Source: Actinomycetota bacterium (GTDB taxonomy: Bacteria; Actinomycetota; Geothermincolia; Geothermincolales; RBG-13-55-18). From it: DNA of 36,202 nt. Shown piece by piece: positions 15,144-22,554 of the stretch. Position numbers and translations under genes: made by a program. A model generated the notes under the pieces. It ran no database searches. It was not told the origin of the DNA and saw nothing but the letters and a program-made list of their open reading frames with translations. How positions within the stretch are numbered: the stretch's first letter is position 1; each line of letters begins with the position of its first letter. The stretch spans positions 1 through 36,202 of the forward strand of contig JACIXB010000008.1 of the NCBI GenBank assembly GCA_014360685.1. Direction: 5' to 3'.

Positions 15144-16817
15144 ATGGTCGGGGAAGAGAGGGAGAAGCCGTCCCCACGGCGGGGATCCGGGTCGGACGGG
15201 CCGGTGGAGGCGGGCTTGGGCATAAATTATAAAGGTAAACTTAAGGTTGATGAAAATGAGGGAAGGGAAGAAAGCTCCTCCGGGGCCCTGGTGGGGTTGG
15301 TGAGGGAACTGCTCCGCTCCCCGGGCTTCAAGGAGTTGGTGTCCCTCCACCTGAGGGAGCCGGATAGGGAAGCCGCCCGTGAGCTGGTCCGGACCTTTTT
15401 ATGGGAGGACATAGGCTTTTCCATGGGGGTGCTGGGTAGCGCCCCCCAGCTGGTGAACCTGGTGGCCGGCGCGTTGTTGGAGCTGGGGGTGCAGCTGAAC
15501 AACTTCACCCGCGACATCCTGCGCGATTTCCTGGTCCGCATGGGAAGGGACCTGGACCTGGAGACCATAAGGGCCTTGCCCGGAGCCTATGCCCCCCTGG
15601 TCAACGAGCTCCTCCTTGAGGACCGGGAGGCCCTGGACGCCCTTCTGGCGGGGTTGGGGTCGCTTACGGAATCCCTCCTGGAAGCCCTGGGCCCGGCCCT
15701 GAAGAAGGTGGGGAACACGGCGGATTTCGGAAAGGTGAGGGTGGGGCTCACGGAACATTTCGAGAGGCGCCGGCGGGAGCTCTCCGGAGAACCACCCCTC
15801 TCCAACCCCGTGACCCTCTCCAACCTGCTGGGGGTGGTACCGCCGCTGGTGAACTACCTCATCAGGGTGCTCACCCGGGCCCTGCAGGGGATGACCTTAC
15901 CGGGTGAGGTCCTGGCCAACGCCGTCTTCCAGCTGCTGGAGGACGTTGACCAGGCCGAGATGGGCGGGTTGGTGAACGCCCTCTCCAACTTCATCGTCAC
16001 CCTTCACCGGGGAAACCTGGTCCTGGGCAGGGACGAACCTCGTTTCAAGGACGTTCTGCGCAGGGTGAGCGGGAGACTTCTGGAGGAAGTGGATGGGGAG
16101 GGGTTCCTGGAGGCCCTGAAGGCCCTGGGCGAGGACGGGAAGGTGGTCGGGGAGGTGGTCTCCGAGTACCTCTACGCCACGCCGGAGTCCACGGCCCAGG
16201 TGGCCGGCGTCTTGTATGCCGCGGTCAACGCCGCCTTGAGGGCCACGGCGGAGTTCCTGCGCCGCTTCGCGGAGCTCCCCCCCGAGGGAGTGGAGAGCAT
16301 GGTCGCTTTGTACCGGGAGGGATTCGACCCCCGGGAGCTGGCAAGGGTGGTCAATTACAACGCGGCCATCCTGAACGCGGCTTTCAGGGAGGCGCCGGGC
16401 CTGGCCGGGGAGACCGTGGAGAAGTTCCTCTCCGCCCTGGATCGGGAGCAGGCGGCGGAGGCCGGAAAATCCATATTCTTCCAGTTGAAGGGCGCCCTCC
16501 TCAACGACCCAGGGGTGCAGGATGCCCTCCGGCCGGAAGCCCTGGGGGAGAGGATCAACGCGGCCTTGACCGCCTTCAACCGCTACTGGCGTGAAAACCA
16601 GGACGCCGTGGTTGACAGGGTCGCCCGGACGATGCGGGCGGTAGACCGGCGGGAGCTCCGCGAGGCCGCAGGTTTCGCTGTGCCCCTGGCCATGGCCGTA
16701 CTCCGAGAGAGGGGCTTCCTGGCCAAGGCGGGAAGGGCGGCGCTGGCGACGGGCGGCGCTGTGGTGGGCTTGCTGGCTTGGCGCGGCATGCGTAGCAGGA
16801 GGAAGAAGACAAAATGA
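15144..16817 (+). CDS. Helical repeat protein with C-terminal membrane tail, unrecognised family
   Basis: 557 residues. The N-terminus (1-48) is charged and probably disordered, encoded in part by an AT-rich patch. From residue 50 the protein is helical and repetitive. A module around [V/L]-L-G-x-x-P-x-L-V-N occurs at ~97-157 and ~228-287, with a weaker third relative at ~356-411 (VLYAAVNAALRATAEFL...VVNYNAAILN). The first module and the preceding SPGFK...LVRTFLWED align with the 149-residue protein encoded just upstream. Residues ~530-547 (AALATGGAVVGLLAW) are hydrophobic and followed by RGMRSRRKKTK, a pattern fitting a tail anchor in the cytoplasmic membrane. No catalytic motif is visible. 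It could scaffold the redox enzymes of the operon at the membrane (inference). Confidence 0.8.
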   Translation: MVGEEREKPSPRRGSGSDGPVEAGLGINYKGKLKVDENEGREESSSGALVGLVRELLRSPGFKELVSLHLREPDREAARELVRTFLWEDIGFSMGVLGSAPQLVNLVAGALLELGVQLNNFTRDILRDFLVRMGRDLDLETIRALPGAYAPLVNELLLEDREALDALLAGLGSLTESLLEALGPALKKVGNTADFGKVRVGLTEHFERRRRELSGEPPLSNPVTLSNLLGVVPPLVNYLIRVLTRALQGMTLPGEVLANAVFQLLEDVDQAEMGGLVNALSNFIVTLHRGNLVLGRDEPRFKDVLRRVSGRLLEEVDGEGFLEALKALGEDGKVVGEVVSEYLYATPESTAQVAGVLYAAVNAALRATAEFLRRFAELPPEGVESMVALYREGFDPRELARVVNYNAAILNAAFREAPGLAGETVEKFLSALDREQAAEAGKSIFFQLKGALLNDPGVQDALRPEALGERINAALTAFNRYWRENQDAVVDRVARTMRAVDRRELREAAGFAVPLAMAVLRERGFLAKAGRAALATGGAVVGLLAWRGMRSRRKKTK

Positions 16818-16835
16818 CCGAGCCAAAAATATTCT

Positions 16836-16880
16836 GGGGTCAGTCCCTTTCCATGTCTGACATGGAAAGGGACTGACCCC
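16836..16880. repeat. REP-type perfect hairpin, 22-bp arms
   Basis: Arms 16836-16857 and 16859-16880 are perfect reverse complements around a single T. The outer part reads GGGGTCAGTCCCTTTCC, shared with the repeats flanking the transposase gene at 22555-23577. It starts 19 bases after the stop of the 557-residue gene and ends 24 bases before the next start, inside the operon. There is no following T-run, so it is not a standard terminator, but it could affect mRNA stability or downstream expression. Confidence 0.92.
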
Positions 16881-16904
16881 ATATTCTGTTTGGGAGGTGA
16901 GAGA

Positions 16905-18050
16905 ATGGAGGCGTTGCAGGGCCGTTCCTCGGACGTCCAAACCGAATACGTGCGCTCCTGGAAGGAAAGGGGAGGAAAGGTACTGGGCTATGCCTGCGTG
17001 GCCACCCCGGTGGAGATCATCGAGGCGGCGGGCATACTGCCCTACCGCATCAAGGCCTTCGGGCATCCGGACACCGAGCTGGGCGACTCCTACCTGGCCC
17101 GTTTCAACTGCCGTTTCTGCCGCTCCTGCCTGCAGTTGGGCCTGGACGGCACCTACGATTTCCTGGACGGGCTCATCGAGACCAACGGTTGCGACCACCT
17201 GCGGGGGATGTTCGAGAACTGGCAGTACGCCAAGAAGTACGAATTCTTCCACTATCTCAAGGTGCCCCACTTCGTGCGTCGGGATTCCCTGGAATATTTC
17301 ACCGAGGAACTGAGCCTCCTCAAGCTGGCCGTGGAGGAGCATTTCGGGGTGGAGATAACCGACGATGCGCTGCGCGAGGCCGTGGGGACCATGAACCAGG
17401 TGCAGGCCAGGTTGAAGGACCTCTACGCCCTCCGGGAGGAAGAGAAGCCAAGGCTGAGCGGGGCGGAAACCCTGCGGGTGATATGCACCGGCTCCTCCAT
17501 GCGCGCCGCGGACTTCCTGTTCCTCCTGGACCGCCTGGTGGAGGAGAAGTCCAGGGAGCCGGGGATGGAGGCCCGCGCCCGCCTCCTCCTCCTGGGGAGC
17601 GCCACCGACGAGGTGGGCCTGGTGGCGGAGATCGAGGACCAGGGCGGGCTGGTGGTGGCGGACGCCCTGTGCTACGGCTCCCGCTCTTTCTGGGGCCGGG
17701 AGGGCGAGAGCTTGGAGGAACCGCTCCGCTACCTGGCCGAGAAGTACCTGGGTAACCTGTTCTGTCCCCGCATGTTCATGGAATACGAGCGGAGGCGGGA
17801 TTTCATCCTGGATCGGGCACGACAGGCCGGGGTGGACGGGGCCATCATCACCTATAACAAGTTCTGCGACCTGCACGGGGTGGAGGCGGTGTCCCTGCGA
17901 TCAGACCTGGAAAATAATGGCATACCGGTCCTGGTCCTGGAGAAGGATTACGGGTCACCGGCCGACGCCGGCCGTATCCGCACCCGGGTGCAGGCCTTCC
18001 TGGAAAGGATCGGCGGCAGGACGGCGGAGAGGGTGGAGGCAACCCGTTGA
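16905..18050 (+). CDS. 2-hydroxyacyl-CoA dehydratase / benzoyl-CoA reductase family subunit (HgdB/BcrC-like)
   Basis: 381 residues from the ATG at 16905, preceded by GGGAGGTGAGAG. It matches the HGD-D family: an N-terminal helix then TPVEIIEAAGILPYRIKAFG, a cysteine cluster C69-x2-C72-x2-C75, NGCDHLRGMFENW with Cys96, and a late KFCDLHGVEAVSLR. In this family a few conserved cysteines bind a 4Fe-4S cluster, and two such subunits form the catalytic heterodimer that reduces or dehydrates a CoA thioester after one-electron activation by an ATP-dependent HgdC/BadF-type activase (family knowledge). The activase is not in this window. The gene pairs with the larger homologue 60 bp downstream. Which reaction is catalysed, aryl or enoyl-CoA reduction or 2-hydroxyacyl-CoA dehydration, cannot be decided; the acyl-CoA dehydrogenase neighbours are compatible with an alicyclic or aromatic substrate. 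Confidence 0.88.
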   Translation: MEALQGRSSDVQTEYVRSWKERGGKVLGYACVATPVEIIEAAGILPYRIKAFGHPDTELGDSYLARFNCRFCRSCLQLGLDGTYDFLDGLIETNGCDHLRGMFENWQYAKKYEFFHYLKVPHFVRRDSLEYFTEELSLLKLAVEEHFGVEITDDALREAVGTMNQVQARLKDLYALREEEKPRLSGAETLRVICTGSSMRAADFLFLLDRLVEEKSREPGMEARARLLLLGSATDEVGLVAEIEDQGGLVVADALCYGSRSFWGREGESLEEPLRYLAEKYLGNLFCPRMFMEYERRRDFILDRARQAGVDGAIITYNKFCDLHGVEAVSLRSDLENNGIPVLVLEKDYGSPADAGRIRTRVQAFLERIGGRTAERVEATR

Positions 18051-18110
18051 ATCACACCTTCCGGTGGACCGTGCCGGTCATGGCCGGAGGGCGCGAAGGA
18101 GGGATTTGAT

Positions 18111-19508
18111 ATGGCCATGAGGCAGTTCAAGCCCTACGAGGGGCTGATCAACCGCGTCTACGAGATCTTCTCCATCGTGGACAAGCTGCCGGAGAGGATG
18201 AGCGACGAGGAAGTGGAGGGGGTAACCCGCCTGCTCCCCTCCGACCTCCAGAAGACCATGCGGGCCTTCCTCGTCCCGCGCCTGCGCAAATCCAGCCTGG
18301 TTTTCCTGAAAGCCATCAAGGCCTGGCTGGACGGCGCCCACCGCGCCAAGCGGGAAGGGAAGAAGGTCATCCTGGTGCCCTTCAACTTCCCCCCGGAGAT
18401 AGTGTACTGCTTCCGGAACGCCTGGCCCATCACCAGCGAGGTCCTCTCCACCCTGGGGGTGGCCGCCCTGGAGGGGCAGGGGGAGAGGTACTGGGACTAC
18501 GCCATGGGGCTGGGCCTTCCGGACTTCGCCTGCTCGGCGAACATGATCGAGGTGGGTTCCTGCCTCACGGAGTCCGACTTCGCCCCCGACGCGGTGATCA
18601 ACGACTGCTTCGCCTCCTGCGACATCAACTCCAAGACCCACGAGTTCCTGGCCCGCTACCTGAACATCCCCCTCCTCTTTTTGGAGAAGACGGTGGACAA
18701 TTCCGAGCGGGGAATAAAGCAGTACTACCGCTACTTCGAGGCGCTCATCCGGGACCTGGAGGAGTTCCTGGAGGAGGAGCTGGACGAGGAGCGCATGCGG
18801 GAGGTCATAGGCTACGCCAACCAGGCCTCGGAGCTCTACTGGGAGCTCTGGGACCTGCACAGGTTCTCCCCTTGCCCGGTGCCCAACGCCTTCTCCCTCA
18901 TGACCTACGGTGTCCGCTACACCATGTGGGGCACGGAGGACGGGGTGAGGGTCATGCGCTCCATGGTGGAGACTTCCAAGGAGAGGCTGGAGAGGGGGGA
19001 GTACCCGGCGGAGGAGGAGGTGGCCCGCAGCCTGTGGACCTACACCAGCTACTACTTCGACCTGGCCGGGCTCTTTAACTGGATGGAGGAGAACGGCATA
19101 ACCCACCTGGGCGACGGGCTGGACTTGATCTTCCCCCAGGTCATCGACACCGGGTCACGGGAGTCCATGCTGGAGGGGATGGCGGAGATAACGCGCAATA
19201 TGCCCATGACCCGCCAGATGGGCGCCCCTTCCATGTCCGCGCAGTGGCTGGAGGACATCAGCTGGGCGGCCCGGGAACTTTCCGCCGACTGCTGCATCTA
19301 CTGCGGGCACCACAGCTGCAAGCAGACCTGGAGCGCGGTGACCATAGTGCGCAACGAGCTCATGAAGCGGGCGGGCATACCCACCCTGGTCCTGCAGGGC
19401 GATTCGTGGATAAGGCGCATGACCCCCATCGAGACCCTCCAGGAACTCATCCAGGAGTTCGTGGACAACGTGGTCAAGAAGAAAAAGAGGGGGGCACGGG
19501 GGCGCTGA
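18111..19508 (+). CDS. 2-hydroxyacyl-CoA dehydratase / benzoyl-CoA reductase family subunit (HgdA/BcrB-like)
   Basis: 465 residues; GAAGGAGGGATTTGAT precedes the ATG. It belongs to the same HGD-D family as the gene before it but is longer. Typical segments are VPFNFPPEIVYCFRNAWPI, DFACSANMIEVGSCL, NDCFASCDINSKT and, near residues 394-403, CCIYCGHHSCKQTW, which contain probable iron-sulfur ligands. A basic C-terminus (KKKKRGARGR) ends the protein. It is the likely heterodimer partner of the 381-residue subunit and the last gene of the operon, followed by 484 bp without a gene. Closest described functions are benzoyl-CoA reductase BcrB/BcrC and hydroxyacyl-CoA dehydratases; the specific substrate is unknown. 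Confidence 0.87.
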   Translation: MAMRQFKPYEGLINRVYEIFSIVDKLPERMSDEEVEGVTRLLPSDLQKTMRAFLVPRLRKSSLVFLKAIKAWLDGAHRAKREGKKVILVPFNFPPEIVYCFRNAWPITSEVLSTLGVAALEGQGERYWDYAMGLGLPDFACSANMIEVGSCLTESDFAPDAVINDCFASCDINSKTHEFLARYLNIPLLFLEKTVDNSERGIKQYYRYFEALIRDLEEFLEEELDEERMREVIGYANQASELYWELWDLHRFSPCPVPNAFSLMTYGVRYTMWGTEDGVRVMRSMVETSKERLERGEYPAEEEVARSLWTYTSYYFDLAGLFNWMEENGITHLGDGLDLIFPQVIDTGSRESMLEGMAEITRNMPMTRQMGAPSMSAQWLEDISWAARELSADCCIYCGHHSCKQTWSAVTIVRNELMKRAGIPTLVLQGDSWIRRMTPIETLQELIQEFVDNVVKKKKRGARGR

Positions 19509-19568
19509 GGTCGTGCCGAGCGAGACCGCCCCCAACACCCGCATAACACCCGCATATAAGTAAGTTTA

Positions 19569-19620
19569 GGGGAGGGAAAGGGTAGGGAAAGGTTTAAAGG
19601 AGGGAAAGGGTAGGGAAAGG
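19569..19620 (+). repeat. G-rich tandem direct repeat with G-quadruplex motif
   Basis: A 22-nt unit starting GGAGGGAAAGGGTAGGG occurs identically at 19571-19592 and 19599-19620, period 28. The run 19569-19587 reads GGGG-A-GGG-AAA-GGG-TA-GGG, which meets the usual four-tract G-quadruplex pattern. It lies about 60 nt after the stop of the BcrB-like gene on the coding strand. Confidence 0.75.
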
Positions 19621-19877
19621 CCGGAGAGGTGGTGAGGAGACCCTGACAACGATGACCGCTTGGATGAACTTTCCAAGCTTGCCCGGCTTCACTTGTGTGG
19701 GACCGGCGGTAATAGACGAGGTGCGAGGTTCCGAGCTCCCTTCCGCCCCATGGACTCGCGGTTGCTTAACCACCGTACGGGGCACCCTTTCCGTGGGAGT
19801 TGAGCCGATTTTGCGTGTGACCTGTGGTTACGGGCACGGGGACGTGAAACAGGGGCCCTCCTTCCCGGCACTGGACC

Positions 19878-19883
19878 TATAAT
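19878..19883 (+). promoter_or_regulatory. -10 element upstream of the kinase/regulator genes
   Basis: Perfect TATAAT about 110 nt before the kinase start. The expected -35 region (GCCCTC) is a poor match, so the promoter may be activator-dependent or use another sigma factor. Confidence 0.35.
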
Positions 19884-19992
19884 CGTTGTTGGGAGGCCGT
19901 TGGCGACCGGCCGGCGCACGGTAGAACTTGTGGCCCCCGCGTGGGGGTCGAGTCGAGCCGGGACCCGGTGAACTCCCCGTGAAGTAGAGGCG

Positions 19993-21627
19993 GTGCTGGA
20001 GATGCAAGGGGAAGTGCAGAGGCGGCTGGATAACCTGGCGGAGAGGTTTTTCGTGAGCCCGGAAAGCCCCATACGCCAGGCCGTGGAAGCCCTCAAGGAC
20101 GGGGCGGCCATCAAGGTGAGCGCTCCCGGAGGCTCCTCGGCGGGAATGAAGAAGGAAGGGAGGATGGTTCTCGTGGATCCCTCCACGGTAAAACCCTTCC
20201 TGGAGCTCCGTTTCCTCGACCCTTGCTACTTGGGGGCCTTCGACGTGGTGAAGACCTCGCAAGATTTCGGATCCACCTTCCTCTCCCTGGTGAAATCGGG
20301 GAGGATGAGGCTGGAGATACTGGGCTCCTTCATGGAACTCTGGAACCTGGGAGTGGGCCCCTTCCTGGTGGGCATCGGCGTGCTCTCCCTCCCCCAGGAA
20401 TACCGCAGGCTGATAGAGCCACTGCGCCTGCGGGACATCGCCTTCACGGAAATACTGGACGTTGGTTACCTCCAGGGACTGGTGGACGAGCTGGCGCGCA
20501 TCACCGGGGTGCGGCTATGGGTCCTGGACATGGAGTGCATGCCGGTGGTGGTCAGCTCCACGGGCGGCGAGCACTGCCAGCTGATAATAGACTCCCTGGA
20601 GGGCGTAATGCGCTGCTACGGCTCGGCCGTCGGGGGTCTGGCGGAGTTGAGAAAGTCCATGGCCCCCCGTGTACGCATCTGCCACGCCGGGTTCATCTGT
20701 TTCGATGCCCCCCTCATCCTGGGGGAGGAGATGGTGGGCATGATCAGCGGAGATGCTTCCCTCGCCGACCCACCGGACCCGGAGAAATACCGGAAGCTGG
20801 CCGAGGAGCTGGACATCGATCCCGAACCCCTGCTGGCCTCCCTGGAGAAGGTGCGCACGGTGAGGCTGGAAGAGGTGGAGTTCCTGCTCTCGGTGGTCAA
20901 CGCCCTGGCCCGGTCGGTCACGGAGATGAGCTACAAACAGTTCGTGAACACGCGACTGAACCGTGAGCTGGAGCAGAAGAACTTCGAGCTGCGCTCCCTT
21001 TTCCAGGCGGTAACCGAGATACAGGAGAGGGAAAAGGCGGCCGTGGCCCGCGACCTGCATGATGACACGGGCCAGCACTTGACCAATGCCCTGGTGAACC
21101 TGGAGATGGCCCTCTCCGAGGAGGGGCTGAGCGAGGAAACGCGCCGACACCTTCGTTCCGCGGCGGATTCCGTGTCCCAGGTGATGGAAAAGCTGCACGA
21201 CCTTTCCGCCGCCCTCCACCCCCACGTGCTGGACGACCTGGGGTTCCTGGAGGCCCTGCGCAACCTGGTGCGTCGCCTGAACGCCGATCACCCCATCGAT
21301 TTCAGCCTGGTGGTCCGGGGAGAGGAAGGGGAACTTCCCGGGGAAGTGAAGATAAACCTCTATCGCATCGCCCAGGAGGCCCTGTCCAACGTGGTGAAGC
21401 ATTCCGGGGCCACGCGGGCCACGGTGTACTTCGGGAGGGACGGGGAGGGCGTGGATTTGCTGGTGACAGACGACGGTCAGGGTTTCTCCTCCCGGGAGGG
21501 AGACGGCAAGGTGCACCTGGGCTTGGTGAACATGAGGGAAAGAGCTTCCCAGTTGGGTGGAACCCTCCGCGTCCTCTCCGATAACGGGGGAGTTACGGTA
21601 GCCGTACATGTGCCCCTTGAGAATTGA
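19993..21627 (+). CDS. PocR-domain sensor histidine kinase (NarL/DegS type)
   Basis: 544 residues from the GTG at 19993; an ATG at 20002 is equally possible. The first ~150 residues are of unclear type. Residues ~155-290 resemble a PocR sensory domain (DVGYLQGLVDELARITGVRLWVLD, GGEHCQLI, later RICHAGFICFDAPLILGEEMVGMISG). Residues ~320-350 are coiled coil. The HisKA_3 box ARDLHDDTGQHL holds the phospho-acceptor His356, and the ATP-binding part shows NLYRIAQEALSNVVKHSGA, DDGQGF and GLVNMRERA. No transmembrane segment is seen, so it is probably cytoplasmic. PocR domains are proposed to bind small hydrocarbon-derived ligands (family knowledge). It precedes a LuxR-type response regulator and follows the acyl-CoA operon, which it may control (inference). 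Confidence 0.9.
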   Translation: MLEMQGEVQRRLDNLAERFFVSPESPIRQAVEALKDGAAIKVSAPGGSSAGMKKEGRMVLVDPSTVKPFLELRFLDPCYLGAFDVVKTSQDFGSTFLSLVKSGRMRLEILGSFMELWNLGVGPFLVGIGVLSLPQEYRRLIEPLRLRDIAFTEILDVGYLQGLVDELARITGVRLWVLDMECMPVVVSSTGGEHCQLIIDSLEGVMRCYGSAVGGLAELRKSMAPRVRICHAGFICFDAPLILGEEMVGMISGDASLADPPDPEKYRKLAEELDIDPEPLLASLEKVRTVRLEEVEFLLSVVNALARSVTEMSYKQFVNTRLNRELEQKNFELRSLFQAVTEIQEREKAAVARDLHDDTGQHLTNALVNLEMALSEEGLSEETRRHLRSAADSVSQVMEKLHDLSAALHPHVLDDLGFLEALRNLVRRLNADHPIDFSLVVRGEEGELPGEVKINLYRIAQEALSNVVKHSGATRATVYFGRDGEGVDLLVTDDGQGFSSREGDGKVHLGLVNMRERASQLGGTLRVLSDNGGVTVAVHVPLEN

Positions 21628-21719
21628 TGTCGGGCCCCTCTTCGGTTGAGCCGGACAGGTGTGCGGCGGGAGTTGCTTGCCAAATGTCAGCAATACTATG
21701 GCGGCACGGGAAGGAAAAC

Positions 21720-22409
21720 ATGGCCTACGAGGAGCATACGGTGACGAAAGGAGAAGGAACGGGAGGGATGGAAATACGTGTCCTGCTGGCGGATGATCAC
21801 GCCATACTTCGCGAGGGGTTGGCCTCCCTCATGGAGAAGCAGGAGGACATCAAGGTGGTAGGGGAAGCCTCGGACGGGGAGGAATGCCTGGAGAAGGCGG
21901 ACCTCCTGAGGCCGGACCTGGTGGTTATGGACGTCAAGCTTCCCGGCATGTCGGGAATCGAGGCCTGCCGGCTCCTCAAGGCCCGTTTCCCGGAGATGAA
22001 GGTCATCGTGCTCTCCATGTACGAGGATTTCGAATACGTCAACAGGGCTATACAGGTGGGTGCGGACGGCTACCTCCTGAAGAAGGCCGCCGGTTCGGAG
22101 CTTGTGCAGGCAGTGCGCAAGGCGGTGCGCGGGGAGAAGACCTTCAGCCCCCAGGTACTGGAGATGATAGTGGCCTCTCTGCGCGATGAGGGGCGTGGCA
22201 CCGCAGGAGGCGGGCCCCTGGACACACTCACCCCCCGCGAGTATGACGTGCTGGCAATGATGAGCGAGGGCATGAGCAACAAGGACATCGCCACAAGCCT
22301 GTTCATTTCCACAAAGACGGTGGAGAAGATAGCCTCGGGCATCTACCGCAAGCTGGGAGTGGGATCGCGCACCGCCGCGGTAAGACTCTTCCTCGACTCA
22401 AAAATCTAA
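21720..22409 (+). CDS. NarL/FixJ-type response regulator
   Basis: 229 residues from the ATG at 21720 (AAGGA just upstream); a second ATG at 21768, directly before the receiver domain, is possible. The receiver domain has acidic residues in LLADDHA (25-26), phosphorylation site Asp71 in VVMDVKLPGMSG and Lys121 in GYLLKKA. The LuxR/GerE helix-turn-helix spans ~168-228 (LTPREYDVLAMMSEGMSNKD, TKTVEKIASGIYRKLGV). It is the natural partner of the preceding PocR histidine kinase; the frame begins 92 bp after the kinase stop. The stop codon is only one base from a REP-type hairpin at 22411, so the insertion landed right at the gene end. Target genes are not shown by the sequence; the adjacent acyl-CoA operon with its palindrome is a candidate. 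Confidence 0.92.
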   Translation: MAYEEHTVTKGEGTGGMEIRVLLADDHAILREGLASLMEKQEDIKVVGEASDGEECLEKADLLRPDLVVMDVKLPGMSGIEACRLLKARFPEMKVIVLSMYEDFEYVNRAIQVGADGYLLKKAAGSELVQAVRKAVRGEKTFSPQVLEMIVASLRDEGRGTAGGGPLDTLTPREYDVLAMMSEGMSNKDIATSLFISTKTVEKIASGIYRKLGVGSRTAAVRLFLDSKI

Positions 22410-22410
22410 T

Positions 22411-22459
22411 GGGGTCAGTCCCTTTCTCTGTCCACAGATATAGAAAAGGGACTGACCCC
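22411..22459. repeat. REP-type imperfect hairpin left of the transposase
   Basis: GGGGTCAGTCCCTTT at 22411-22425 pairs with AAAGGGACTGACCCC at 22445-22459; the interior is imperfect, unlike the copy at 16836. It starts directly after the response-regulator stop and lies about 95 bp before the transposase start. It is probably a recognition sequence of the transposase. Confidence 0.9.
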
Positions 22460-22554
22460 AAATTCTGTCTATAGGTTGACGATATGAGAAGAATTATTAA
22501 TATTATATAAAATGTATAACATAGCGATATATGACAATTGGAGTTGAGGTAGAT

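Larger units (their letters stand above)
19509..19992. other. Intergenic region with G-rich repeats and a -10 element
   Basis: 484 bp without a supported gene. It holds the doublet ACACCCGCATA near 19535-19556, the G-rich tandem repeat at 19569-19620 and a TATAAT at 19878-19883 for the kinase gene. The middle (19640-19860) has several short inverted segments, but I recognise no riboswitch class. Confidence 0.5.

Noticed and set aside
16829..16888. ATATTCTG on both sides of the perfect hairpin as a target-site duplication
   Set aside because: Similar bases follow other copies of the repeat (for example AAATTCTG after 22459), so they may belong to the repeat; IS200-type transposases make no duplication.
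15897..17876. 659-codon open frame on the minus strand
   Set aside because: It is antisense to two well-supported genes, spans the REP hairpin, is His/Gln/Pro-rich and has no domain pattern; GC-rich codon bias keeps the frame open.
20515..21693. 392-codon open frame on the minus strand
   Set aside because: Antisense to the PocR histidine kinase with its intact HisKA_3 and ATPase motifs.
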